A stretch of DNA of 64,000 bases, taken from contig NZ_CH672414.1 in assembly GCF_000152785.1 (NCBI RefSeq), forward strand, positions 2,669,350 through 2,733,349, given 5' to 3'. The notes under the pieces were generated by a model. The model did no database searches. It worked only from the letters and a program-made list of their open reading frames with translations, and had not been told where the DNA came from. Shown here in pieces: positions 18,239 through 27,867 of the stretch. The stretch's first letter is position 1, and each line of letters starts with the position of its first letter. This DNA comes from Yoonia vestfoldensis SKA53 (GTDB taxonomy: Bacteria; Pseudomonadota; Alphaproteobacteria; Rhodobacterales; Rhodobacteraceae). Made by a program: the position numbers and the translations under genes.

Positions 18239-18347
18239 CTAGGCAAACTCGGACAAGGGCTATGCCTTTGTAAAAGTCGTCACCTGCAAAGGGTGGCTTA
18301 AAAACTGGCTGCCGAATGAATCGGCGGAAACTCAGGAAGAGGTAAAA

Positions 18348-19367
18348 ATGACAAAAACCGTATTTATCGGCGCGTTGGCCGTCGCTGGCTTGACCGCCGG
18401 TATCGCATCGGCAGCAACGCTGGATGACGTCAAGGCGCGTGGTTCTTTGAAGTGCGGATCGAACGAAGGTCTGGCCGGTTTCGCCGCACCCGATGCGAAC
18501 GGCAACTGGGAAGGTTTCGACGTGTCGCTGTGCCGCGCGATTGCAGCCGCTGTGCTGGGTGACGGGCAGGCCGTTGAGTTCGTGCCACTGACAAGCCAGA
18601 CCCGCTTTACCGCGCTGGCCGCTGGCGAAGTCGATGTGCTGGTCCGCAACTCGACCTGGACCTTCACGCGCGACACCGATCTTGCGCTCGATTTCCCTGC
18701 GATCAACTATTACGATGGTCAGGGCTTCATGGTCCCACGCGCGCTGGGTGTGTCCTCGGCGGCCGAACTTGATGGTGCCACCGTCTGCATCCAGACCGGT
18801 ACCACGACCGAACTGAACCTGGCCGACTATTTCCGCGCCAATGGTATCAGCTACGAGCCCGTGCCCGTTGCCACCAATGCCGAAGGTCAGCAGCAGTATC
18901 TGGCCGGTGCCTGTGACGTCTACACCACCGATATTTCGGGTCTTGCCGCGACGCGCGCAACATTCGAAGCACCCGGTGACCACGTGATTCTGCCGGAAGT
19001 CGTTTCCAAAGAACCACTGGGCCCCGCAGTGCGCCACGGTGACAATGCATGGGGTGATATCGTTCGTTGGACAACCCACGCTCTGGTCGCTGCCGAAGAA
19101 TACGGCGTGACAAAAGCGAACGTGGCTGAACTGGCTGCGGCACCAACCGACAACCCAGAGGTCAACCGTCTGCTCGGCACCGAAGGTGAGCTGGGCGCGA
19201 TGATCGGCCTGGACGCAGATTGGGCCGTGAAGGTGCTGTCTGTTGCTGGTAACTATGGCGAAATCTTTGAAGCGAACATCGGTGAATCCACCGCTGTTGG
19301 TCTGGCACGCGGTCTGAACGCGCAGTGGACCGACGGTGGCCTGATGTATGGCGGCCCGTTCCGTTAA
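18348..19367 (+). CDS. aapJ: General L-amino acid ABC transporter, periplasmic binding protein
   Basis: The 339-aa product binds amino acids in the periplasm for the AapJQMP (BztABCD) permease, which in Rhizobium and Rhodobacter carries glutamate, glutamine, aspartate and other amino acids. A Sec signal peptide is visible (KTVFIGALAVAGLTAGIASA, cleaved about residue 21). The family-3 solute-binding domain follows, with GSLKCGSNEGLAGF and ICIQTGTTTEL-like sequence. AGGAAGAGG precedes the start. A stem-loop after the stop separates it from aapQ. Confidence 0.95.
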   Translation: MTKTVFIGALAVAGLTAGIASAATLDDVKARGSLKCGSNEGLAGFAAPDANGNWEGFDVSLCRAIAAAVLGDGQAVEFVPLTSQTRFTALAAGEVDVLVRNSTWTFTRDTDLALDFPAINYYDGQGFMVPRALGVSSAAELDGATVCIQTGTTTELNLADYFRANGISYEPVPVATNAEGQQQYLAGACDVYTTDISGLAATRATFEAPGDHVILPEVVSKEPLGPAVRHGDNAWGDIVRWTTHALVAAEEYGVTKANVAELAAAPTDNPEVNRLLGTEGELGAMIGLDADWAVKVLSVAGNYGEIFEANIGESTAVGLARGLNAQWTDGGLMYGGPFR

Positions 19368-19380
19368 TCGCTGATTGCTT

Positions 19381-19407
19381 GGGGTCCGGCCTTGGCCGGG
19401 CCCCTTT
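19381..19407 (+). terminator. Stem-loop / attenuator between aapJ and aapQ
   Basis: The arms GGGGTCCGGCC (19381-19391) and GGCCGGGCCCC (19394-19404) pair with one G-U around TT, followed by TTT. Such hairpins often raise the level of the binding protein relative to the membrane genes by partial termination or 3' stabilisation. Confidence 0.7.
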
Positions 19408-19493
19408 CATCATCCTATCATCCGATATTCTGACCTTTGGCGGGCAAGATCGTTCTTGTTCCCCTGTTGTTGTATCCAGACAGAGGACTGCGC

Positions 19494-20708
19494 ATGGCAG
19501 ACATTTCTGATCACCCGCGCGAAACATTCCGCATCAGTATGTTACTTTACGATGCGCGCTACAGGTCGCTGACCATTCAGGTGGTCGCAGCCATGCTGAT
19601 CATGCTGTTCCTGGCGCAACTGGTTGACAACACCGTCACCAATCTTGCTGTTCTGGGCAAGGACATCAGTTTCAGTTTCCTGTGGTCCACAGCTGGTTAT
19701 GATATTAACCAGCAGATCATCCCCTTCACATCGCAGGACACGCATGCGCGCGCCGCCTTGGTGGGGATTCTCAACACGCTGCTGGTGGCAGTGTTGGGCT
19801 GTATTCTGGCGACCGTGATTGGCGTTTTCGCAGGCGTGTTGCGCCTGTCGAAGAACTGGCTCGTCGCCCGTGTGATGACCTTTTACGTCGAATGCATGCG
19901 CAACACGCCGCTGCTGATCTGGATCCTGATCGTTTTCGCCGTGATGACTGAAGCCACCCCGCAGCCGCGCGATTTCCGTGAAGGCGGGACAGCGGCCATG
20001 GTGTTTGCAGACAGTGTCGCGGTCACTAACCGCGGTGTCTTCATTCCGCGCCCGATCTGGGCCGACGGCTCTGGGATCGTTGTCGCCTTTCTGATTTTGT
20101 CGATCATCGGAATTTTCGTGCTGCGCTATGTCGCGCGCAAACGCCAAGAAGACACGGGCCAGCAGCTGCCCGTGCTGCGATTGTCGCTGGCAATGTTGAT
20201 TGTGCCTGTGACGCTGGCGTTCTTTGCAGTGGGCCGTCCCATCACGCTGGAATATCCTGAATTGGGCGGTTTCAATTTTGAGGGCGGCTTGCAAGTACGC
20301 AATTCGTTCATCGCGCTGTGGCTCGCGTTGTCGCTTTATACATCCGCCTTTATCGCGGAAATCGTGCGGTCCGGTATTCTGGCCGTGTCGAAAGGCCAGA
20401 CAGAGGCCGCCTTTGCGCTGGGCATGCAGCCAAATCGCACCATGCAGCTGATCATCCTGCCGCAGGCGCTGCGTGTGATCATCCCGCCGCTGATTTCACA
20501 GTTCCTGAACCTGACCAAGAACTCGTCCTTGGCGCTGGCCGTGGGGTATATGGACGCGCGGTCCACCTTGGGCGGCATCACCGTCAACCAGACCGGACGC
20601 GAATTGGAAGGGATCTTGCTGTTGGGGATATTCTATCTGATCACCAGCCTGATCATTTCATCGGCCATGAATTTCTACAATTCCGGCGTCAAGCTGAAGG
20701 AGCGCTGA
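19494..20708 (+). CDS. aapQ: General amino acid ABC transporter permease AapQ
   Basis: AapQ is one of the two inner-membrane subunits of the transporter. The start at 19494 (MADISDHPRETFRIS) gives 404 aa; the in-frame upstream stretch from 19437 lies past the attenuator and looks non-coding. The conserved EAA loop (AFALGMQPNRTMQLIILPQA) is near the C-terminal third. The domain is interrupted by a large insertion between the first and later membrane segments, as in AapQ/BztB. Confidence 0.94.
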   Translation: MADISDHPRETFRISMLLYDARYRSLTIQVVAAMLIMLFLAQLVDNTVTNLAVLGKDISFSFLWSTAGYDINQQIIPFTSQDTHARAALVGILNTLLVAVLGCILATVIGVFAGVLRLSKNWLVARVMTFYVECMRNTPLLIWILIVFAVMTEATPQPRDFREGGTAAMVFADSVAVTNRGVFIPRPIWADGSGIVVAFLILSIIGIFVLRYVARKRQEDTGQQLPVLRLSLAMLIVPVTLAFFAVGRPITLEYPELGGFNFEGGLQVRNSFIALWLALSLYTSAFIAEIVRSGILAVSKGQTEAAFALGMQPNRTMQLIILPQALRVIIPPLISQFLNLTKNSSLALAVGYMDARSTLGGITVNQTGRELEGILLLGIFYLITSLIISSAMNFYNSGVKLKER

Positions 20709-20709
20709 G

Positions 20710-22203
20710 ATGACCAGCACATCAAAAGTCGCCTATGTCCGCACCGACATGTTGCCCGAACAGGCACCGCCGCCCGGTGTGGCCGGTCCGGTGAAATGGC
20801 TGCGCGAGAACCTGTTTTCGGGGTGGTTCAATTCGCTGATGACGATTCTGGCGATCTATGTCGTCTGGTCGGTGCTGTCGGGCACGCTGCCTTGGGTCTT
20901 CAACGGGATCTGGGATGCAGGATCGTTGAACGAATGCCGTGAAATCCGTGATGCGCGCGGGCTGGAAAGCGCAGCATGCTGGGCGGTGATCAACGAACGC
21001 TGGTTGCAGATGCTGTTCGGTTTCTATCCGACGGATAATCCGGTACTGGCACGGCTGTTCTATGCCGAAGAACTGGCCGCCGCCGGCGGCGCAGAGGTCG
21101 TGTTCGGCGGTGGTTTCAACGCGACCCAGCAAGTCGAATTCATTTCCGCGATGAAAGACGACGTCAGCAATGCGGCGATCTTTTTCTTTGGATATTGGCG
21201 TCCGCTGGCCGCGCTGGGCTTGCTGGTCGTTGCCGTCGCACCGGTGCTGTATTCCAATCTGCCACGCAGTCTGCTGATCTTTTCGCTGGCCTATCCGTTC
21301 ATTGCGTTTTTCCTGCTCTGGGGCGGGTCGGTGTGGTTGCCGGTGCTGGTGGCACTGGGCCTTTTGGCGACGGTCATGGCGGGGCGTTATGCATCTGCCT
21401 TTGTCGGCAGTCTGGGCGGGCTGATCGTGTCGCTTGTGGTCTTTGCGATCATCTTTATGAACCCGCTGGGCGCGATTGGCGTCGACGGGCTGTTCCCCTT
21501 GCTGCCACAGCTGCGCGGTGCGCTGGATGGTGTGATGCCATGGGGTCTGCCCTATACCGCATCCGAGAATTTCGGCGGCTTCATGCTGGCCATCATCATC
21601 GGGACGTCCGGCATCGTGCTGTCGTTGCCTTTGGGCATCGCGTTGGCGCTGGGGCGGCAATCGTCGATGCCGCTGATCAAATGGGTCTGCGTGTCGTTCA
21701 TCGAGGTGATCCGCGGCGTGCCGTTGATTGTGTGGCTGTTCACTGCATCGACGCTGCTGAACTATTTCCTGCCACCCGGCACCACGTTCGACCTGCTGTT
21801 GCGGGTGATCATCATGGTCACGCTGTTTGCCTCTGCCTATCTGGCCGAGGTGGTGCGCGGCGGTCTGGCTGCCTTGCCCAAAGGGCAATACGAGGCGGCA
21901 GATTCACTGGGCCTGGATTACTGGAAATCCATGCGGCTGATTATCCTGCCGCAGGCGCTGAAAATATCGATCCCCGGGATCGTGAACACCTTTATCGGGC
22001 TGTTCAAGGATACCACGCTGGTGGTGTTCATCGGTCTGCGTGACCCGCTGGGCCTGACCAATGCGATCCGCGCCACCAGTGAATGGAACGGCATCTACTG
22101 GGAACTGTACATCTTTGTGGGGGGGCTGTTCTTCATGTTCTGCTTCTTCATGTCCCGTTATTCAATGTATCTGGAGCGTCGTCTCCGGACTGACCACCGC
22201 TGA
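20710..22203 (+). CDS. aapM: General amino acid ABC transporter permease AapM
   Basis: AapM is the second membrane subunit. At 497 aa it is longer than Rhizobium AapM, because of extra hydrophobic segments in the first half (about 160-270) before the core permease domain. The EAA-type loop AADSLGLDYWKSMRLIILPQ lies at about residues 396-415. It begins 2 nt after aapQ behind AAGGAG, and aapP follows after 12 nt. Confidence 0.94.
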   Translation: MTSTSKVAYVRTDMLPEQAPPPGVAGPVKWLRENLFSGWFNSLMTILAIYVVWSVLSGTLPWVFNGIWDAGSLNECREIRDARGLESAACWAVINERWLQMLFGFYPTDNPVLARLFYAEELAAAGGAEVVFGGGFNATQQVEFISAMKDDVSNAAIFFFGYWRPLAALGLLVVAVAPVLYSNLPRSLLIFSLAYPFIAFFLLWGGSVWLPVLVALGLLATVMAGRYASAFVGSLGGLIVSLVVFAIIFMNPLGAIGVDGLFPLLPQLRGALDGVMPWGLPYTASENFGGFMLAIIIGTSGIVLSLPLGIALALGRQSSMPLIKWVCVSFIEVIRGVPLIVWLFTASTLLNYFLPPGTTFDLLLRVIIMVTLFASAYLAEVVRGGLAALPKGQYEAADSLGLDYWKSMRLIILPQALKISIPGIVNTFIGLFKDTTLVVFIGLRDPLGLTNAIRATSEWNGIYWELYIFVGGLFFMFCFFMSRYSMYLERRLRTDHR

Positions 22204-22215
22204 GGAGAGACGATC

Positions 22216-23010
22216 ATGGCCCAAGTTGAACTGGATAGCGTCGGGACGACCCGGCTTGCCGCGAATGTCTCTGACGAGGTGGCAATTGAAATCCGCAACA
22301 TGAACAAATGGTACGGCACGTTCCATGTGTTGCGCGACATCGACCTGACGGTGCAGCGCGGCGAACGGATCGTCATTGCGGGGCCTTCGGGGTCTGGCAA
22401 ATCGACGTTGATCCGCTGCATCAACGCGTTGGAAGAGCATCAAAAAGGTCAGATCACCGTGGATGGCACGGTGCTGTCGTCCGACCTCAAGAACGTGGAC
22501 CGTATCCGGTCAGAGGTTGGGATGGTGTTCCAGCATTTCAACCTGTTCCCGCATCTGACCATTTTGGAAAACTGCACGTTGGCCCCGATCTGGGTCCGCA
22601 AGATCCCCAAGCGCGAAGCCGAAGAGATCGCGATGCATTTTCTGACCAAGGTCAAGATCCCCGAACAGGCGCTGAAATATCCCGGTCAGTTGTCCGGCGG
22701 CCAGCAGCAGCGCGTCGCCATCGCGCGGTCCTTGTGCATGCGCCCGCGCATCATGCTGTTTGACGAACCCACTTCGGCGCTTGACCCTGAAATGATCAAG
22801 GAAGTGCTGGATACGATGGTCAGCCTTGCCGAAGACGGCATGACCATGCTGTGTGTGACCCATGAGATGGGTTTTGCCCGTCAGGTGGCGAACCGTGTGA
22901 TTTTCATGGACCAGGGGCAGATCGTCGAGCAGAACGAGCCTGAAGAGTTCTTCAACAATCCGAAGTCCGAACGGACCAAGCTGTTCCTGAGCCAGATCCT
23001 CGGGCATTGA
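22216..23010 (+). CDS. aapP: General amino acid ABC transporter ATPase AapP
   Basis: The 264-aa product energises the transporter. Walker [10 protein letters not shown] is near residues 55-63, the signature [15 protein letters not shown] near 158-172, Walker [13 protein letters not shown] near 178-189, and the switch histidine lies in VTHEMGFA. It is the last gene of aapJQMP and ends 41 nt before the convergent SixA-like gene. Confidence 0.96.
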   Translation: MAQVELDSVGTTRLAANVSDEVAIEIRNMNKWYGTFHVLRDIDLTVQRGERIVIAGPSGSGKSTLIRCINALEEHQKGQITVDGTVLSSDLKNVDRIRSEVGMVFQHFNLFPHLTILENCTLAPIWVRKIPKREAEEIAMHFLTKVKIPEQALKYPGQLSGGQQQRVAIARSLCMRPRIMLFDEPTSALDPEMIKEVLDTMVSLAEDGMTMLCVTHEMGFARQVANRVIFMDQGQIVEQNEPEEFFNNPKSERTKLFLSQILGH

Positions 23011-23033
23011 GGGGTCGGATTAAGAAATTTCTA

Positions 23034-23066
23034 GCCTCCGGCGGGGATATTTAGGCTCTGAAGATG
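23034..23066. repeat. 33-bp dispersed repeat, copy 1
   Basis: The sequence begins GCCTCCGGCGGGGATATTT on the + strand and ends GAAGATG. It matches copy 2 at 36291-36323 (inverted) with 2 mismatches in 33. It covers the convergent gap after aapP and the last codons of the SixA-like gene. Confidence 0.75.
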
Positions 23067-23566
23067 GGCAGGTCGCCGGGGGTTATGAAGGCGGTGCAGT
23101 TGCCGCTGTGGCGGGTGGCATTGCCCCAAACCGCGATGTCGAATGTGATCACGCAGGTGGCGCAGGTCGGATAATCGCCAAACCGCGGATGCGCGGGGCG
23201 CTGCTTGATCATTCCTTCCGCGAGCATGGCGATACCGGGGTTATGCCCGATCATCGCAACGCTGCGCACGGTCTGCTTGCGCAGCAGGTCCAGCATCGTG
23301 TCGGGGCTGGCGTGGTAAAGCGCAGGCACCAGTTGTAGCGCCGGTGTCGGTGTCAAATGCGGCCGGATCAGCGCCGCGGTTTCCTGCGTGCGGGCTGCAT
23401 CGGAACATAGCACGACATCGGGCACATGCCCCTGTGCGGTCAGCCATGCACCGATGGCAGGTGCGGCCGCGCGCCCACGGTCGTTCAGCACCCTTGCGTG
23501 ATCATCCATGAAAGGATCGTCCCAGCTGGATTTCGCATGGCGGATCAGGATCAGCGTCAGGGTCAC
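23051..23566 (-). CDS. SixA-like histidine phosphatase
   Basis: The 171-aa product belongs to the histidine phosphatase (phosphoglycerate mutase-like) superfamily, SixA branch. The catalytic motif LILIRHAKSSWDDP is at the N terminus (about 5-18), and the second histidine lies in MIGHNPGI. SixA removes phosphate from histidine phosphotransfer domains in E. coli; the target here is unknown. The start is GTG at 23566, forming GTGA with the stop of the upstream gene. The longer in-frame reading overlaps that gene and is rejected. Its 3' end lies in a dispersed repeat. Confidence 0.88.
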   Translation of the reverse strand: MTLTLILIRHAKSSWDDPFMDDHARVLNDRGRAAAPAIGAWLTAQGHVPDVVLCSDAARTQETAALIRPHLTPTPALQLVPALYHASPDTMLDLLRKQTVRSVAMIGHNPGIAMLAEGMIKQRPAHPRFGDYPTCATCVITFDIAVWGNATRHSGNCTAFITPGDLPIFRA

Positions 23567-24201
23567 AGGAAAGACCTCATGTGAAAGGCGGCATGGGTGG
23601 GCAGGCGTGTACCCTGGCCCACGGGGCAGGTGCGGCGTGCGGCGCAGCCTTGTGTCATGCAATCCTGTCCTGCTGGGCTGCGCAAGTGGTCCTTGCAAGC
23701 TGTGACATCATAGCCGCCGGCAAAGGCCCCCACAGGGCAGGCATTGGCGCAGGGCTGGTCTGTGCAGCTATCGCAGGGGCGTGGGCTGGTTGAAGGGCTG
23801 GCGACCCAAGGCACCAGCAGCGCCATCCGGTAGGAGATGAACAATCCACCTGTGTCATGCACCAGAAACCCGATAGGTGACGCCCAGGCCCGCCCCGACC
23901 GCAGCGCCCATGTATAAAACGGCAGGAACGGCGCACCGCCGAATGGGTAAAGCGCCAGCGCGCCGAAATCCTGTGCCAGCGCATCACCGATCCGCCGCGA
24001 CCAGCGGTCCATCGGGTCGGATTGGCCGTCGTGGTATTCGGTGGTGGCGGTGAAGATTGGCCAGAACGCGGGTTCTGCGGGGCTGATCAGGATCAGTGAT
24101 CCATCTTTGCGCGGCAATGCGTCATCGGCGCTGATTTGAAACGCGCCCGCGACTTGCAGCCCGTGCAAGGCGAGTGCATCGTCAAGCGCGCTGCCCGTCA
24201 T
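23563..24201 (-). CDS. 4Fe-4S cluster-binding protein of unknown function
   Basis: The 212-aa product has a C-terminal ferredoxin-like cysteine set CDSCTDQPCANACPVGAF (about 142-159) and a second set CMTQGCAARRTCPVG. This resembles the iron-sulfur part of QueG-type proteins, but the rest of QueG is absent. The N-terminal 140 residues have no motif I know. It starts 2 nt after argB and is coupled to the phosphatase by GTGA. Role inferred only as electron transfer. Confidence 0.7.
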   Translation of the reverse strand: MTGSALDDALALHGLQVAGAFQISADDALPRKDGSLILISPAEPAFWPIFTATTEYHDGQSDPMDRWSRRIGDALAQDFGALALYPFGGAPFLPFYTWALRSGRAWASPIGFLVHDTGGLFISYRMALLVPWVASPSTSPRPCDSCTDQPCANACPVGAFAGGYDVTACKDHLRSPAGQDCMTQGCAARRTCPVGQGTRLPTHAAFHMRSFL

Positions 24202-24203
24202 CG

Positions 24204-25079
24204 TCAGCGCGGTTCGCGGATGATCGAGCCTGCGCCATGTTCGGTGAACAATTCCAGCAGGCTGGCATTCGGCAAGCGCCCGTCAAGGATGACCACCGCA
24301 CGCACGCCCTGTTCCACCGCCATCAGCGCGGTTTCGGCCTTGGGGATCATGCCGCCGCTGATGGTGCCATCGGCGATCATCGCGCGGACCTGATCGGGGG
24401 TCAGCTGTGTGACAACTTCGCCGCTGGCATCCTTGATGCCGGGTACATCGGTCAACAACAGCAGCCGGTCCGCCTTGAGAGCGCCGGCAATAGCACCCGC
24501 CGCCGTGTCGCCGTTAACGTTGAAGGTTTCCAGCATGTCCATGCCGGTGGCCACTGGGGCCACGACGGGGATGATGCCTGCGGCGTTCAGATCGCGCAGC
24601 ACCTGCACGTTCATTTCCACGGGACGGCCGACAAAGCCCAGTTCGGGGTTCAGCGCCTCGGCGACCATCAGGTCGTCGTCCTTGCCCGACAGGCCGACAG
24701 CGCGCCCGCCTTCGTCCATGATTGCCTGCACGATGCGTTTGTTGACAAGGCCGGTCAGCACCATTTCGACGACTTCGACCGTGTCCTTGTCGGTCACCCG
24801 CTGGCCGCGCACGAATTCGGTCTTGATCCCCAGCTTGTCCAGCATCTGGTTGATCATTGGGCCGCCGCCATGCACGACAACAGGGTTCATACCGACCTGT
24901 TTCATCAGCACGATATCGCGGGCGAATTCGGCCATCGCATCGGCGTCGCCCATGGCATTGCCGCCGAATTTCACCACAACGACAGCGCCGGAATAGCGTT
25001 GCAGATAGGGCAGGGCCTCGGACAGGGTGCGGGCGGTCGCGATCCAGTCACGGTTCATGTCAGGGGTCCTTTTCTTCAT
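24204..25079 (-). CDS. argB: Acetylglutamate kinase
   Basis: ArgB phosphorylates N-acetylglutamate in arginine synthesis. The 291-aa product has [12 protein letters not shown] near residue 34, [13 protein letters not shown] near 66, and the amino-acid-kinase nucleotide-site region [17 protein letters not shown] near 197. The first ATG (25079) overlaps the engB stop as ATGA. A second ATG at 25058 has AAAAGGA ahead of it and gives 284 aa, so either start is possible. The engB-argB pairing is common in Rhodobacteraceae. Confidence 0.96.
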   Translation of the reverse strand: MKKRTPDMNRDWIATARTLSEALPYLQRYSGAVVVVKFGGNAMGDADAMAEFARDIVLMKQVGMNPVVVHGGGPMINQMLDKLGIKTEFVRGQRVTDKDTVEVVEMVLTGLVNKRIVQAIMDEGGRAVGLSGKDDDLMVAEALNPELGFVGRPVEMNVQVLRDLNAAGIIPVVAPVATGMDMLETFNVNGDTAAGAIAGALKADRLLLLTDVPGIKDASGEVVTQLTPDQVRAMIADGTISGGMIPKAETALMAVEQGVRAVVILDGRLPNASLLELFTEHGAGSIIREPR

Positions 25080-25723
25080 GATATCCCGGCGATGATGGCG
25101 CGCAATGTGGGGATGCCTTCGCCTTTTTCAGCCGAGGTCAAGATCAGCTCTGGATAGGCGGCGGGGTGTTTGACCAATGCTGCACGGGTCTTGGCCAATG
25201 ATTCTGCCAAGGCATCGCCACGCAGTTTATCAACCTTGGTCATCACGACTTGGAAGGTCACCGCAGAGGCGTCAAGCAGCGACATGATTTCTTCGTCCAC
25301 GGCCTTGGCGCCATGGCGCGCGTCGATCAGCACGAAAACGCGGCGCAGGGTCTGGCGGCCTTGCAGGTATTGTTTCAAAAGCCGCTGCCATTTTTCGACT
25401 ACTGCGACAGGCGCATTGGCAAAACCATAGCCCGGCAAATCGACGACATAGATGTCGCCCGCGGTGAAAAAGTTGATTTCCTGTGTGCGCCCGGGGGTGT
25501 TGGACGCGCGCGCCAATCCCTTGCGGCCAGTCAGCGCATTGATGAGCGAGGATTTGCCCACGTTGGACCGGCCTGCAAAACACACCTCGATCCGGTCGGC
25601 GGGCGGCAGGCCGTCCATGGCGACGACACCTTTGACAAAGGTGGTTTCGCCCGCGAACAGCATGCGCCCAACCTCGATGCTGGCATCGTCAGGCGTGGCA
25701 GCTTCGGGAAAGCGCAGTTCCAT
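25076..25723 (-). CDS. engB: Ribosome biogenesis GTPase EngB/YsxC (YihA)
   Basis: EngB is an essential GTPase of 50S assembly. In the 215-aa product G1 is [16 protein letters not shown] (about 51-66), G3 DLPGYGFA (about 97-104) and G4 VMTKVDKL (about 162-169). The N-terminal 40 residues form a family-typical extension. It lies 15 nt after yidC and overlaps argB by four bases. Confidence 0.95.
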   Translation of the reverse strand: MELRFPEAATPDDASIEVGRMLFAGETTFVKGVVAMDGLPPADRIEVCFAGRSNVGKSSLINALTGRKGLARASNTPGRTQEINFFTAGDIYVVDLPGYGFANAPVAVVEKWQRLLKQYLQGRQTLRRVFVLIDARHGAKAVDEEIMSLLDASAVTFQVVMTKVDKLRGDALAESLAKTRAALVKHPAAYPELILTSAEKGEGIPTLRAIIAGIS

Positions 25724-25738
25724 ATCGGTTCATTGATC

Positions 25739-27556
25739 CTATTTGTCAGGCTTGCTGTCCGCATCCGGCTTTTTGCGTTTCAGCCCGGATTTGATATTGC
25801 CGAACACATCGGGTTTTGCCCCGTGGCTGCGCATGATCGCATATTGCTGCACGAACGTGATGCAGTTGTTGGCAATCCAGTACAGCACCAGACCGGATGC
25901 AAAGCCGCCCAGCATGAACATGAAGACCCATGGCATCCAGGCAAAAATCATCTGCTGCGTCGGGTCGGTTGGGGCTGGGTTCAGTTTCTGTTGCATCCAC
26001 ATCGAAATGCCCAGCAGGATCGGCAGCAGACCGATAAAGATCAGCGACAGGATTGATCCCGGATCGGGTGCCGCGTAGGGCAGCAAGCCGAAAAGGTTAA
26101 TAAGCGACGATGGGTCAGGCGCGCTGAGGTCGTCGATCCAGCCGATCCATGGCGCATGCCGCAATTCGATGGTCACAAAGATCACCTTGTACAGCGAAAA
26201 GAAGATCGGGATCTGCAACAGGATCGGCAGACAACCCGCCGCCGGATTGACCGTGTTTTCCTTGTAAAGCTTCATCATGCCTTGCTGCATGGCCTGCCGG
26301 TCATCGCCGGCACGTTCCTTCAGCTTTTCCATTTCGGGCTGCAGTTCTTTCATCCGCGCCATCGAAACGTAGGACTTGTAGGCCAGCGGCAGCACCAGTG
26401 CCTTGAGGATGAGCGTCAGCGCCAGAATGGACCAGCCCATGTTGCCGATGATGATGTTCAGGTTATGAAGCAGCCAGAAAATCGGTTTGGTCAGGAAAAA
26501 GAACCATCCCCAATCGATGCTGTCGATAAAGCGATCCACGCCAGTTTCGTTTTCATAATGGGTGATCGCCTCCCATTCCTTTGCGCCTGCGAACAAGCGT
26601 ATGGTGACGGTGGCGGTCTCACCTGCGGGAACCACGCTGGGGGGCATCACGGCCTCGACCTGATACAGATCGCGCGCTTCGAAATATTTGGATGTGGACC
26701 GGAACGGCGTGCCTGTTGCAGGGATCAGCGTGGTCATCCAGAAATGGTCGGTATAGCCAATCCATCCGGATTGTTGCACATCGATCCGGTCAGCCAGCGT
26801 CCGTTCGCGTTCGTCGAATGTGTGATCGGTGATGTTGCTATAGCTGGTTTCTTCCAGCTCGCCGTCGGACATCCGCACCAGACCTTCGTGCAGGATGAAG
26901 AACCGTTTCGCGTCAGACGGCTCGCCATGCCGGCGCACAAGCCCGTAGGGCCGCGCGCTGACGGTCTCGGTGCCGACGTTCTGGATGCTTTGCGCAAAGC
27001 TGAACATGAATAGGTCATCGACCGAAATTTCGGTGCGGAAAATCTGGCCTGCGCCATTGTCCCAGACCAGGGTCACCGGGGTGGATGGCGTCAGTGTCTC
27101 GCCGGTTTCGACGGACCAAATCGTGTCGGGGCCGGGGACTGCGGCGGGGTCGATGCCGTCGGTCGCTGTCCAGCCGAACGCCGCGAAATAGGCGTCAAGT
27201 TCGCCGACAGGGCGCAACAGGCGCACGATTGGCGCGTCCTCATCCAGCGTTTCACGGTAATCGGTCAGCGCCAGATCGTCGATCCGGCCGCCCAGCATGG
27301 AAATCGATCCGGTCAGTTCGGGTGTCTCGATCGCGATGCGCGCCACGTCGGGTGCTGTCTGTTCGACAATGGCGGGCGAAGTGGCGTCGGGTGTTACCGG
27401 ATCGGCCAGCGGCACGGTCGGATCAACGGATTGGGTTGCAACCTGAGCCGCAGGATCGACAGCAATCTCTTCGGGCGGGAACAGCAGCGTCCACGTCATG
27501 ATCACCGCAAAGCTGAGAAGCGTCGCAAGGATGAGGTTACGGTTCTGCTCGTTCAT
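25739..27556 (-). CDS. yidC: Membrane protein insertase YidC
   Basis: YidC inserts and folds inner-membrane proteins. The start at 27556 (MNEQNRNLILATLLSFAVIM) gives 605 aa; the upstream in-frame ATG adds seven residues and lacks a ribosome-binding site. The order is an N-terminal membrane anchor, a large periplasmic domain (about 40-340), then the insertase core with GWSILALTLILKALVLPLAY near 375 and several C-terminal membrane segments, ending in a basic tail. The usual upstream rpmH-rnpA genes are absent. Confidence 0.96.
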   Translation of the reverse strand: MNEQNRNLILATLLSFAVIMTWTLLFPPEEIAVDPAAQVATQSVDPTVPLADPVTPDATSPAIVEQTAPDVARIAIETPELTGSISMLGGRIDDLALTDYRETLDEDAPIVRLLRPVGELDAYFAAFGWTATDGIDPAAVPGPDTIWSVETGETLTPSTPVTLVWDNGAGQIFRTEISVDDLFMFSFAQSIQNVGTETVSARPYGLVRRHGEPSDAKRFFILHEGLVRMSDGELEETSYSNITDHTFDERERTLADRIDVQQSGWIGYTDHFWMTTLIPATGTPFRSTSKYFEARDLYQVEAVMPPSVVPAGETATVTIRLFAGAKEWEAITHYENETGVDRFIDSIDWGWFFFLTKPIFWLLHNLNIIIGNMGWSILALTLILKALVLPLAYKSYVSMARMKELQPEMEKLKERAGDDRQAMQQGMMKLYKENTVNPAAGCLPILLQIPIFFSLYKVIFVTIELRHAPWIGWIDDLSAPDPSSLINLFGLLPYAAPDPGSILSLIFIGLLPILLGISMWMQQKLNPAPTDPTQQMIFAWMPWVFMFMLGGFASGLVLYWIANNCITFVQQYAIMRSHGAKPDVFGNIKSGLKRKKPDADSKPDK

Positions 27557-27679
27557 CTGAAAACACCTGTTTCCCACATCAATTATCAGCGCCGTTCAAC
27601 CTGTCGGGGCGACAAAGGTCAAGCGGTTTTCAGGAAAAGGCAGCCCTTTGGGGCAACAGAACACGCAAGTTTGCACAAG

Positions 27680-27709
27680 CATCGGCCGGACGGATCCGCC
27701 GTGCCGATG
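27680..27709 (-). terminator. Hairpin downstream of the 51-aa gene
   Basis: The arms CATCGGC (27680-27686) and GCCGATG (27703-27709) enclose an imperfect inner palindrome around GGATCC. It lies 2 nt beyond the stop of the 51-aa gene on the - strand. It lacks a T run, so termination is only probable. Confidence 0.4.
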
Positions 27710-27711
27710 TT

Positions 27712-27867
27712 TCAGCTTTTCTTGCGACCCAGCACATCCCAGCCCGCAAGGGCAAGGGTGATCGCGGCGATCACTGCGATATCCAGCCTTTCCAGCTTGA
27801 TAACAAGGATTGCAATGAAGCCGAAAAGCATGATGAAGGCGAAAATCGCCAAGCCGCGCTCAAACAT
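27712..27867 (-). CDS. 51-aa membrane protein coupled to the amidase
   Basis: This small gene has ATG at 27867 and TGA at 27714. Its product starts MFERGLAIFAFIMLFGFIAI, a strong membrane segment at residues 5-23. A second hydrophobic segment IAVIAAITLALAGWDVLG follows at 30-47, and the end is basic (RKKS). It looks like a two-helix membrane miniprotein. Its start overlaps the amidase stop by 8 bases (ATGTTTGA), so it is the last gene of the TRAP-amidase operon. I do not recognise the family; it could assist the transporter or be an independent small protein. Confidence 0.65.
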   Translation of the reverse strand: MFERGLAIFAFIMLFGFIAILVIKLERLDIAVIAAITLALAGWDVLGRKKS

